Source of the DNA: Treponema sp.
GTDB taxonomy: Bacteria > Spirochaetota > Spirochaetia > Treponematales > Breznakiellaceae
DNA length: 64,000 nucleotides
Reading direction: 5' to 3'
NCBI GenBank assembly: GCA_009788065.1
Contig: WQSF01000002.1
Location: forward strand, 1-64,000
A model generated the notes under the pieces. It was not told where the DNA came from, searched no databases, and worked only from the letters and a program-made list of their open reading frames with translations. Positions 29,453 to 37,882 of the stretch are shown one piece after another (position 1 is the stretch's first letter; the number at the start of each line of letters is the position of its first letter). The translations under genes and the position numbers were made by a program.

Positions 29453-29492
29453 ACGCGCAGCCAGCCGGCTGCTAAGATAAGGAGTTATTGTT

Positions 29493-29813
29493 ATGACATT
29501 TAGCGAAAGAATGAAAGACTTGCTGGAACAGGGTTGGGCTGTATCAAAAGATTTTGCAATTAAAGCCGGAGCGAAAGCGCAGGACCTTGGGGAAAGAGGT
29601 TTACTGATGTGGGACATCAAACAGCTTGAAAATCAAGCCCAGAAATGCCTGACCCGCCTTGGAAACGAAGCCTATATCGCCTTTACGGAAAAGGATCTGC
29701 CGACATTAGACCGCGAATCAACCGAATGCAGCACGCTTTTAAACGAACTTGCGAAAATCAAGGAACAAATAGAACTGAAAGAAAACGAGCTGAAACTGCG
29801 TAAAACAGTGTAG
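29493..29813 (+). CDS. Small hypothetical protein (helical)
   Basis: SD AAGGAG; MTFSERMKDLLEQGWAVSKDFAIKAGAKAQDLGERG. Confidence 0.7.
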   Translation: MTFSERMKDLLEQGWAVSKDFAIKAGAKAQDLGERGLLMWDIKQLENQAQKCLTRLGNEAYIAFTEKDLPTLDRESTECSTLLNELAKIKEQIELKENELKLRKTV

Positions 29814-29827
29814 CATCAGGGTAAATA

Positions 29828-29895
29828 AATAAAAAAGACCTCATCCTTTGATGAAGTCTTTTTTTTATTCCTTTGAGTGAGCCGCGCAGGATTCG
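29828..29895. repeat. Direct repeat copy A: terminator plus tRNA-Lys 3' end remnant
   Basis: 68 bp, 66 identical to 30039-30106. Confidence 0.9.
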
Positions 29896-29905
29896 CCTTC
29901 CAGTC

Positions 29906-29999
29906 GCAAACATCCTGTTTGCTCCTTCCATGCCGCCTGCGCCGCTAAACCGGCAGTCCTGCCGGTTTACCCCGTCGGACGCTTTCGCGTCCTCTGGGG
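29906..29999. repeat. Three-hairpin structured element
   Basis: GCAAACA-TCC-TGTTTGC; TAAACCGGCAG-TC-CTGCCGGTTTA; GGACGC-TTTC-GCGTCC nested in CCCC/GGGG. Confidence 0.8.
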
Positions 30000-30038
30000 T
30001 CGCGGCTCCGTTTCGAATCCTGCTAAAAGTATTCAAGC

Positions 30039-30106
30039 AATAAAAAAGACCTCATCCTTTGATGAAGTCTTTTTTTTATACCTTTGAATGAGCCGCGCAG
30101 GATTCG
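30039..30106. repeat. Direct repeat copy B, containing the terminator and tRNA-Lys 3' end
   Basis: See copy A; hairpin AAGAC-C-TCATC-CTTT-GATGA-A-GTCTT with A and T tracts. Confidence 0.9.
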
Positions 30107-30161
30107 AACCTCCGACCACCGCCTTAAAAGGGCGATGCTCTACCGACTGAGCTAGCGGCCC
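30089..30161 (-). tRNA. tRNA-Lys (anticodon TTT), CCA not encoded
   Basis: GGGCCGC TA GCTCAGTCGGTAGAGC A TCGCC CTTTTAA GGCGG ... GGAGG TTCGAAT CCTGC GCGGCTC A; cloverleaf folds apart from one T-stem mismatch. Confidence 0.92.
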
Positions 30162-30317
30162 AATGCCCAAGTATGTGGCATATATATTTGTAAATAAAAT
30201 TAATAAAAAAATCAAGTAGTCTAACTTTCACTAATATTTAATGGAAACCATTTTTTAGCCCTTCGATATTACGTTTATGGGCGTTTGTTTTCCACAGGTT
30301 TTCCACATTGCAATTAA

Positions 30318-30346
30318 TTGAATTTTAGCCAGATGTATGGTATAGT
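30318..30346 (+). promoter_or_regulatory. Promoter TTGAAT-17-TATAGT with extended TGG, ending 6 nt before the ATG
   Basis: Direct read; no SD. Confidence 0.65.
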
Positions 30347-30352
30347 TATCCT

Positions 30353-30799
30353 ATGAATCTAAAAACAGTGATTACAACAGAAACAATTGACCTTCACTTG
30401 AAGGGTACCACGAAAAAAGAGATTATCAATGAATTGCTTGATATTCTTGTTAGAACGGGGAAAATACAGGATAGGGAAGCGGCGCTTACCGCAGTTATGG
30501 ACAGGGAGGAAAAAATGTCCACGGGAATGAAGCACGGGATTGCCATTCCGCACGGTAAATGCGCTGCCACCGAAGATTTGGTCGCCTGTATCGGCATTTC
30601 AGAAACGCCGGTCGATTTTGATTCTCTGGATAAACAGCCATGCAGAATTTTTATAATGACTCTTTCTCCGGTGGAGAAAACCGGGCCTCATTTGCAATTT
30701 CTTGCGGAAGTCAGTCTCCTTTTTAAAAGCAGCGACAAACGCGACGAAATCCTTAAAGCTGCTACACCCGGGGAAGTTCTGGAAATATTAGCGGAGTAA
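30353..30799 (+). CDS. PTS EIIA (Ntr-type) domain protein, second paralog
   Basis: AVMDREEKMSTGMKHGIAIPHGKCAATEDLVACIGISETPVDFDSLD. Confidence 0.9.
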   Translation: MNLKTVITTETIDLHLKGTTKKEIINELLDILVRTGKIQDREAALTAVMDREEKMSTGMKHGIAIPHGKCAATEDLVACIGISETPVDFDSLDKQPCRIFIMTLSPVEKTGPHLQFLAEVSLLFKSSDKRDEILKAATPGEVLEILAE

Positions 30800-30838
30800 T
30801 TCGCGGTTCTCGCAGAGAAACACGCGATTAACGCAAAA

Positions 30839-32677
30839 ATGCGTATAAGTAACAATTTAATTCTGGACAATGAAGGAAGAACCTTAATTCTTCGCGGAGT
30901 CAATCTGGGGGGAGATTCTAAAATCCCCATAGACGGCGATGCGTTAGGTGATCACAAGGTTTCCTTTGTCGGAAGACCATTCCCTGTAGAAGAAGCGCAA
31001 GACCATTTCAGGCGGCTGAAAAACGCCGGTATGAATTTTCTGCGTTTGATCGTTACATGGGAAGCGATTGAACACGATGGCCCCGGAATTTATGACGAAG
31101 CTTATTTGGCATACCTTAGAAAAATTTTGCAAACTGCCGAAAAAGAAGGCATCTCAATTTTTATCGATCCTCATCAGGATGTGTGGAGCCGCTGGACAGG
31201 CGGAGACGGCGCGCCTTCGTGGACAATGGAAAAACTTGGAATGAACCTTGACAACTTCGACACCTGCAGCGCGGCAGTTACAAAACAACGATACAATGTA
31301 AATTATTCAAAACCATACGCAAAGATGATCTGGCCCAGCAATTACAACCGTTACGCGACAGCGACAATGTTCAGCCTGTTTTTCGCCGGTTTAACCTACG
31401 CGCCTGATTTAAAAATTGACGGCGAGAATGTTCAGGACTGGCTGCAGAACCGCTACATCGCCGCTTTTAAACACGCGCAGCGCCGGTTAAAAAATCTTCC
31501 GGCAATTTCGGGCTGGGGTTCTATGAACGAGCCGCATTTTGGTTTTATCGGACACGGCGATCTTTCGCGATCCGAAAATCCGTTAATCCCGGCAGGACCG
31601 CATCCGAGCCCGTGGCAGTCAATTTGCGCCGCATCAGGATACACGCAAAATATTCCTGTACACGGACTTTTTTCAGGCGAAAAAATTGTTTTACGTTATG
31701 AGACATTTAATACGCAGGGTGTGTCTCTTTTTAAAGACGGATGTTCATGCCCGTGGAAACTGGCAGGAGTCTGGCAGAACGAAAACGGCGCGCCGAGATT
31801 ATTAAACGAAAAACATTTTAGCCTTTATCAAGGACGTGCAGTAAATTTCGCTGATGACTTTTTAAAACCTTTTATTGTTAAATACATTGACGCTATAAAA
31901 CAGGCGGATGAACGCTCGCTCTTTTTTATCGAAGGTTTGTCTCATTGCACAAAAGAAGAATCGCATCCGTCGTGGAACGAAAATGACAATCCAAACGCGG
32001 TAAACGCATTCCATTGGTACGACGGTTTTTCTCTCTTTACAAAAAGTTTCCGTTCATGGTTCAACATAGATACCGACGGACACAGATTAATTCTTGGAAA
32101 GAAAAATATAGCCGAGTATTTTACAAAATGCCTTTCGCAGGCAATTAACTGGACTAAAAAGAAAATGAATAATATCCCCTGCCTTCTCGGCGAATTCGGT
32201 CTTGCCTTCGACATAAACAACAAAACCGGTTTTAAAAAAGGCGATTACAAACTTCACGAAGATGCGCTGTCAATGTATTACGACGCGATAGACGCGAACC
32301 TTCTTCATTCAACAATTTGGAACTATTCCGCAAGCAACACAAACGAACACGGCGACTGTTGGAACGACGAAGATTTATCGATTTATTCGGAAGGAAAAGA
32401 ACGCGCGCAAGCCGGCTGGAAACGCCCCTACCCCATGGCAACGGCAGGCAAACTCCTTTCTTTTAACTGGAACAGAAAACTCAAAAAGTTCACCCTTACC
32501 TTCATGCCGGACACAAGCATAAAAGCGCCTACGATTATTTACCTGCCTGCGTATATTTTCTGCGAATCCGTAAAAGTTGAGACAACATTAAAGTGGGAAT
32601 ACAACAAGGAAGAGCAAAGATTATTTGTTTATAATGATGACAGCGCAGGGGAGATAACAGTTATTGTAACTGTCTGA
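30839..32677 (+). CDS. Glycoside hydrolase family 5, resembling subfamily 12 (glucosylceramidase/EGCrP-like)
   Basis: RTLILRGVNLGGDSKIP; VSFVGRPFPVEEAQDHFRRLKNAGMNFLRLIVTWEAIEHDGPGIYDEAYLAYL; IDPHQDVWSRWTGGDGAPSWT; SMNEPHFGFIG; LLGEFGLAFD. Confidence 0.85.
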   Translation: MRISNNLILDNEGRTLILRGVNLGGDSKIPIDGDALGDHKVSFVGRPFPVEEAQDHFRRLKNAGMNFLRLIVTWEAIEHDGPGIYDEAYLAYLRKILQTAEKEGISIFIDPHQDVWSRWTGGDGAPSWTMEKLGMNLDNFDTCSAAVTKQRYNVNYSKPYAKMIWPSNYNRYATATMFSLFFAGLTYAPDLKIDGENVQDWLQNRYIAAFKHAQRRLKNLPAISGWGSMNEPHFGFIGHGDLSRSENPLIPAGPHPSPWQSICAASGYTQNIPVHGLFSGEKIVLRYETFNTQGVSLFKDGCSCPWKLAGVWQNENGAPRLLNEKHFSLYQGRAVNFADDFLKPFIVKYIDAIKQADERSLFFIEGLSHCTKEESHPSWNENDNPNAVNAFHWYDGFSLFTKSFRSWFNIDTDGHRLILGKKNIAEYFTKCLSQAINWTKKKMNNIPCLLGEFGLAFDINNKTGFKKGDYKLHEDALSMYYDAIDANLLHSTIWNYSASNTNEHGDCWNDEDLSIYSEGKERAQAGWKRPYPMATAGKLLSFNWNRKLKKFTLTFMPDTSIKAPTIIYLPAYIFCESVKVETTLKWEYNKEEQRLFVYNDDSAGEITVIVTV

Positions 32678-32729
32678 TTTTTTCATATAATAAGCATTGC
32701 AGATTTTATCCAATGATAAAGTACACAAC

Positions 32730-33455
32730 CTAATTCCTCTCCATCAATTCTCTAAGTGTAAGTCTGATTTCTTCTTCGCGGATCAGCCTTGAATGAAACC
32801 TGCTTTCTATCTTTCTTCGGTTTTCCAGAATTCGGCTTATGTAATTTAAAGTTACTTCGGGCGCTCCTGTCGATTTAATTCTTCCGGCTCCGGCATTGTA
32901 CATCGCAAGCGCCGAAATTTCCGTACCGCCTGAATTTAAACACTGGCGCAAATAGTTGATTCCATAACGCGCGTTAGAACTTATATTATAAAAAATTGAA
33001 ATATCAAGATGCGGAAAAGATTGATTATTCAACTGGAACAAACCCCGGTCTATGCTTCCGTTGCGGTTTTGCCTGTTAACAGCGCTTGGATTAAATCTGC
33101 TTTCTTCCCAGCATAACGCAAACGCAAGCGCGGGCGGAACATTGAATTCGTCTGAACTGTTTAGAATCGCGTAGGCGATCTCCTGATTTGAACATACTCC
33201 GGTAAAAAATTCTATTACCCAGTCTTTATACTCAGGATTGCGGTAATACTCCAGAACCGGATCGGGCGTACTTTCTGTCGGCGCGAACAGCGTAGAAAAA
33301 TCTTCTTTTACTTTTTCTATAACTACAACTGTCGAAGGTTTTTTAAAATAACCGGAATAACCGGCGATAAGGGCGCATAAAAAAAGGGAACAAAATACTC
33401 CTGCAAACAGGGGTATTACATATTTCATTTTAGTTTTACGAAAACCCCATTCCAA
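32730..33455 (-). CDS. Lytic transglycosylase (SLT domain)
   Basis: FNVPPALAFALCWEESRFNPSAVNRQNRNGSIDRGLFQLN; ALAMYNAGAGRI. Confidence 0.9.
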   Translation of the reverse strand: MEWGFRKTKMKYVIPLFAGVFCSLFLCALIAGYSGYFKKPSTVVVIEKVKEDFSTLFAPTESTPDPVLEYYRNPEYKDWVIEFFTGVCSNQEIAYAILNSSDEFNVPPALAFALCWEESRFNPSAVNRQNRNGSIDRGLFQLNNQSFPHLDISIFYNISSNARYGINYLRQCLNSGGTEISALAMYNAGAGRIKSTGAPEVTLNYISRILENRRKIESRFHSRLIREEEIRLTLRELMERN

Positions 33456-33461
33456 ACCAAC

Positions 33462-34628
33462 TTACCTTTCTATAAGCCTAACCTTGATTATTCCGTTAAC
33501 ATTACGAATTTGATCAAGCACAGGAGACGGAATTTTATGTTCTGTATCAATAATATTATAACCGTAATCATCGCGGTGATGATTTATTAAGTCTTGAATA
33601 TTTATATTCGCGTTAGCAAGATTTGTTGTAATCTGCCCCACCATGTTCGGAATATTTTTATTTATAACAATCAGCCTGTAAGGCGTGCTCGGCTCAAGTT
33701 TGCAGCGCGGAAAATTAACAGAATTGCGGATAGAGCCTGATTCCAGACATTCCATTATCTGCTTAACAGCCATTATCGCGCAATTATCCTCGGCTTCAGG
33801 AGTAGACGCTCCAAGATGCGGAATCGCGATTACCTTTTTGCACGCTAAAAGTTCCTGTGTAGGGAAGTCTGTAACATACGCGCTGATTTTCCCTGATTCC
33901 AAAGCTTCGACTATGTCCTTGTCTTTAACAAGAGCGTTACGTGAAAAATTAATAATTCGCGCGTCTTTTTTAATCAATTTGAGTTTTTCACAATCCAAAA
34001 GACCTTTGGTTGTATCGCCAAGCGGAAGATGCAGGGTAATATAATCCGATTTTGCAAGAAGGCTTTCCAGGGTGTCGGCGCGTTTAACCTCCCGCGAGAG
34101 GTTCCATGCTGCGTCTACAGAAATATACGGATCATAACCTATTACATCCATGCCGAGAGAAATTGCGTCATTTGCGACCATTACGCCGATCGCGCCAAGC
34201 CCGACAACGCCGAGAGTTTTTCCTTTAATTTCCGGTCCCGTAAATTTGGATTTTTCTTTTTCTACAAGCTCCGCGACATCGGCGTTATCTGCAACAGAAG
34301 CAGCCCAGTTGATACCCCCTACTATATTGCGGGAGGATAATAACAGCGATGCAAGAGTTAATTCTTTTACCGCGTTAGCGTTCGCACCGGGAGTGTTAAA
34401 AACCACTATCCCGCTGTCGCTGCAGCGTTGAACAGGAATATTATTATAACCTGCTCCGGCTCTTGCAATCGCAATCACGCTGGATGGAATTTCCGTATCG
34501 CCCATTTCCGCGCTGCGAACCAAAATAGCGTCAGGATTGGAAATGTCGCCTGCGACCTCATATTTATCCTTAGGGAAAAGATCAAGTCCCAAAGGAGATA
34601 TTTTATTTAATGTCTGAATTCGAAACAT
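33462..34628 (-). CDS. serA: D-3-phosphoglycerate dehydrogenase
   Basis: NAVKELTLASLL; GKTLGVVGLGAIGVMVANDAISLGMDVIGYDPY; PHLGASTPEAEDNCA; C-terminal ACT; start MFRIQTLNKISPLG. Confidence 0.93.
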   Translation of the reverse strand: MFRIQTLNKISPLGLDLFPKDKYEVAGDISNPDAILVRSAEMGDTEIPSSVIAIARAGAGYNNIPVQRCSDSGIVVFNTPGANANAVKELTLASLLLSSRNIVGGINWAASVADNADVAELVEKEKSKFTGPEIKGKTLGVVGLGAIGVMVANDAISLGMDVIGYDPYISVDAAWNLSREVKRADTLESLLAKSDYITLHLPLGDTTKGLLDCEKLKLIKKDARIINFSRNALVKDKDIVEALESGKISAYVTDFPTQELLACKKVIAIPHLGASTPEAEDNCAIMAVKQIMECLESGSIRNSVNFPRCKLEPSTPYRLIVINKNIPNMVGQITTNLANANINIQDLINHHRDDYGYNIIDTEHKIPSPVLDQIRNVNGIIKVRLIER

Positions 34629-34638
34629 ATATTTTCCT

Positions 34639-35742
34639 TTATTTTTTTCCTTCAAATTTTTTCATAAATTCTATCAAAGCTTTTACGCCGTCAATCGGCA
34701 TGGCATTGTAAATGCTCGCCCTCATCCCGCCTACAAGCCTGTGTCCCGCAAGATTAATAAGCCCTTGCGCCGCGGCTTCCTTTACAAAGCGCGTTTCCTG
34801 TTCCGTCTTTTTCGCGTCATCGTCCGCCATTGTAACGAAGGGAATATTCATTAAACTGCGGTAAGGCTTTTCTACAGGCGAATAAAAAAGACGCGATGAA
34901 TCGAGGTAGCTGTAGAAAAGATCCGCTTTTTCGCGGTTGAGTTTTGCGATAGCGTCAACACCGCCAAGATTTTTTAGCCATTCCAATACAAGACCGATTA
35001 TATAAATGCCGTAACAAGGCGGCGTATTGTACATTGAATCTTCCGCGGCGTGGATGTCATAGCGAAGCATCGCGGGTGTCCATGCCGGCGCATGGCCGAT
35101 TAAATCGTCGCGGATAATAACAACTGTAGTCCCCGCAGGTCCAAGATTTTTCTGAGCGCCTGCATAGAGGATGCCGAACCTGCTTACATCAAGCGGCTCG
35201 GAGAGAATACAGCTCGAAATATCGGAAACAAGCGGTACAGAATCCGTCTCGGGTATCTTGTCCCATTTTGTGCCGACAATCGTGTTATTGAATGTAATAT
35301 GATAATAAGCGTCACCCGGCGACGGCGCGGGAGCGGCGGGAATGTATGTGTACGCTTTATCTTTGGAACTCGCTTTAATATCAACCGCGGCGTATTTCGC
35401 GGCTTCCTTTGCGGCTTTTTCAGCCCAAATACCTGTATCGATATAACTCGCTTTCTTGCCGACACCGGGAACATCCCCGGCTGCCAGATTGAGCGGAACC
35501 ATGGAGAATTGAAGCGAAGCGCCGCCTTGCAAAAAGAGGACTTTATAATTTGACGGAATACCCATAAGCTCTCTGAGCAGAGCTTCTGTTTTTTCGATAA
35601 TTGGTTTGTAATCTTTAGAACGATGGCTCATTTCCATTACAGACTGACCTGTACCGTTAACGTCAGTCATTTCTGCGGCGGCTTTTTCAAGAACAGGCAA
35701 GGGCAAAACCGAAGGCCCCGGGGAGAAGTTGTATACTTTCAT
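34639..35742 (-). CDS. serC: Phosphoserine aminotransferase
   Basis: MKVYNFSPGPSVLPLPVLEKAAAEM; GGASLQFSMVPLNL; YAGAQKNLGPAGTTVVIIRDDL. Confidence 0.94.
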   Translation of the reverse strand: MKVYNFSPGPSVLPLPVLEKAAAEMTDVNGTGQSVMEMSHRSKDYKPIIEKTEALLRELMGIPSNYKVLFLQGGASLQFSMVPLNLAAGDVPGVGKKASYIDTGIWAEKAAKEAAKYAAVDIKASSKDKAYTYIPAAPAPSPGDAYYHITFNNTIVGTKWDKIPETDSVPLVSDISSCILSEPLDVSRFGILYAGAQKNLGPAGTTVVIIRDDLIGHAPAWTPAMLRYDIHAAEDSMYNTPPCYGIYIIGLVLEWLKNLGGVDAIAKLNREKADLFYSYLDSSRLFYSPVEKPYRSLMNIPFVTMADDDAKKTEQETRFVKEAAAQGLINLAGHRLVGGMRASIYNAMPIDGVKALIEFMKKFEGKK

Positions 35743-35824
35743 GGTAAACTCCAAAACTTGATATTTTAACTGAACAATACATGAAAAAAGAGGTTTTGTC
35801 GAGATACGCAAACAACAAGCGGTT

Positions 35825-37819
35825 TTAAAACACCGCCGATCCTCCGCTTACTACCCATGTCGCCAGAATCGCAAGTACAAACGAACCGACATAAACTGTC
35901 CCGCTTTTTCTGTAGAGCCATGTCGAAAAGAAAAATAAAACGGCAAATTGCGGAACAAGCAGTATCAATATTGACATAAAGGGTCCTCCGAAAAGCGACG
36001 AGAAAAACAAATCCGCGCCCGGACCGAAGCCCATAAAAAACGGAATGTACTGTATAAACGCAATGATGAACAAACCTCCGAGCATCACAAGTATACTGTA
36101 ACCCCACCAGGCAAGCTGGGTAAGCGCGTCCGATTTTTGCCCTTTTATTTTATATTCGGGAAGCCTGAGCTGTCCGTAAAGTTTTACACCCGCGTTAATC
36201 GTAAAGAACGCCGCGTAAACAGGCAGATAGACAAGGAACTGCCCGAAACGCGCAAGATTAAACGGACGGAAGAAAGGCCAGATGAACCGGAAATCCATTT
36301 GGAAAACCGCGGCGCTTATACATGTTAGAATGTACATCGTTCCTGTTAAAATAAAAGCCATTATAACAGAGCGGACGGCAAGCCTTTGCCATTTGTACGA
36401 AGGGCGGATTATTTTTATACCTTTTTCCGCCGGTCCTTCCATTCCGAGATCTGTCAATGTCCAGCCTGTTTTTACGCCTTCTCCTTTCCTGTACCATCGA
36501 TACATCGTAATAAGAGCGATAATCATGAGTAAACCTAGCCATGCGAGAAAACCGTTGCCGATTGTCATGCGGAACATATTTTCAGGTAACGGAAGAAGAC
36601 CATGACCCAACTGTGTCACAAACGGAAAGGTAACGCCGCTTATGATAACCGCGATCAGGACTGTGGTTGTACGGCTTTTGGGTTCAAGCATTTTAGGGTT
36701 ACTTTTTAAAGGAATCGACAGAGATTCAAAATATTTAAAATTGGTTAAAATTAAAAACAGAGGAAGCATAGAAACCATGGCGGCTAACATGGCGATCAGG
36801 TTTAAACATTCCTTAAGCCACTGGACATGATCCGTGTCGGCTATGTTTGTATTGACTTCAAGCGCGGTTGTAAACCATTTCATCGCAGGCGCGAGAGCGT
36901 CGCTGTCGTAAGTTACAAGGCGGTGGTTTGTTTTAATAAGTTCCATACGCCGCGCGGAACCGTCGGCGAAAGAGCCGTAAGTTCTGTTCCATTCAACAGG
37001 AGCGTCCTGTCCCATAAAATCACGGTAACGCAGAGGCGTTTTTTCCAGTCCAAGAATGGTTTGGTTATAATCGCGCATATTTTCAAATTCTTCTATCAGC
37101 GCCTGCAGCATCATTACATTGTTGAATTTAATATTTTCGGAATCGTAGTGTCTAAGCGCGAAAATTTCTCCGCATTGGTGAACGATGGCGCGGTGTTCAG
37201 GGAATTCCGCCGCAACCGACCAGCCCGACCATGTTCCCATTGAATGTCCGGTGATCCCCATCCTGTTTGAATCTACAAATGGAAGCGAAGACAGATACTG
37301 CCACGCGTCTTTACCGCCCATCGAACTGTCGGCTAATCCGTCCGAAATAGAAGGGCGGAAAAAATCGAGAATGCTGAATGTCATCATTATCATGAACCGT
37401 TTGGGACCGGAGATTGTTTTATCCAGATTCTTAATGTTGTAGTGCGCCCAGCCGCGTCCGCGCATACCGGGCTTTGAATCACCGTGCCCGTAACTGTCAA
37501 TCGAAAGGACGACAATACCTCTGCGCGCCAGCTCAATACAAAAAGCCATGTTGGTATCCTTGTCGCTCTGATACCCGTGCATCGCAAGCACAGCCGCGGC
37601 GGGATTTGCCGCAGCGGCGGTATTAGGTTTATAAAGCCTGTAAGCAATTTTCACGGGCATTTCATTCATTGCCCTGCTTTGTTCAGGTACGATGAAACCT
37701 GTCGAAACTTCGACGCTTCCAAAACCGTTTCGTACATGCGCGGCAAACCCGGCGCATACAAAAGTGATTGTTACACATGCCGCAAAAACAATAAGCGGCT
37801 TAATAATGGCTTTATTCAC
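35825..37819 (-). CDS. Membrane-associated alpha/beta hydrolase
   Basis: AVLAMHGYQSDKDTNMAF, GITGHSMGTWSGWSVAAEFPEH; several C-terminal TMs; AGGGGG SD before GTG. Confidence 0.82.
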   Translation of the reverse strand: MNKAIIKPLIVFAACVTITFVCAGFAAHVRNGFGSVEVSTGFIVPEQSRAMNEMPVKIAYRLYKPNTAAAANPAAAVLAMHGYQSDKDTNMAFCIELARRGIVVLSIDSYGHGDSKPGMRGRGWAHYNIKNLDKTISGPKRFMIMMTFSILDFFRPSISDGLADSSMGGKDAWQYLSSLPFVDSNRMGITGHSMGTWSGWSVAAEFPEHRAIVHQCGEIFALRHYDSENIKFNNVMMLQALIEEFENMRDYNQTILGLEKTPLRYRDFMGQDAPVEWNRTYGSFADGSARRMELIKTNHRLVTYDSDALAPAMKWFTTALEVNTNIADTDHVQWLKECLNLIAMLAAMVSMLPLFLILTNFKYFESLSIPLKSNPKMLEPKSRTTTVLIAVIISGVTFPFVTQLGHGLLPLPENMFRMTIGNGFLAWLGLLMIIALITMYRWYRKGEGVKTGWTLTDLGMEGPAEKGIKIIRPSYKWQRLAVRSVIMAFILTGTMYILTCISAAVFQMDFRFIWPFFRPFNLARFGQFLVYLPVYAAFFTINAGVKLYGQLRLPEYKIKGQKSDALTQLAWWGYSILVMLGGLFIIAFIQYIPFFMGFGPGADLFFSSLFGGPFMSILILLVPQFAVLFFFSTWLYRKSGTVYVGSFVLAILATWVVSGGSAVF

Positions 37820-37882
37820 AGCAACCCCCTAAGAAAGTATCCGCAGTTTAAATGGCGGATACTATGTAGTATAATATATAAT

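Noticed and set aside
29758-30036. 92-aa minus ORF as a real gene
   Set aside because: Runs through a structured repeat and terminator; no SD; likely repeat translation.
37484-37882. N-terminal extension of glycerate kinase in the ORF track
   Set aside because: Overlaps the divergent hydrolase gene antisense; homology-like sequence begins at MEKLYRDAQ (37883).
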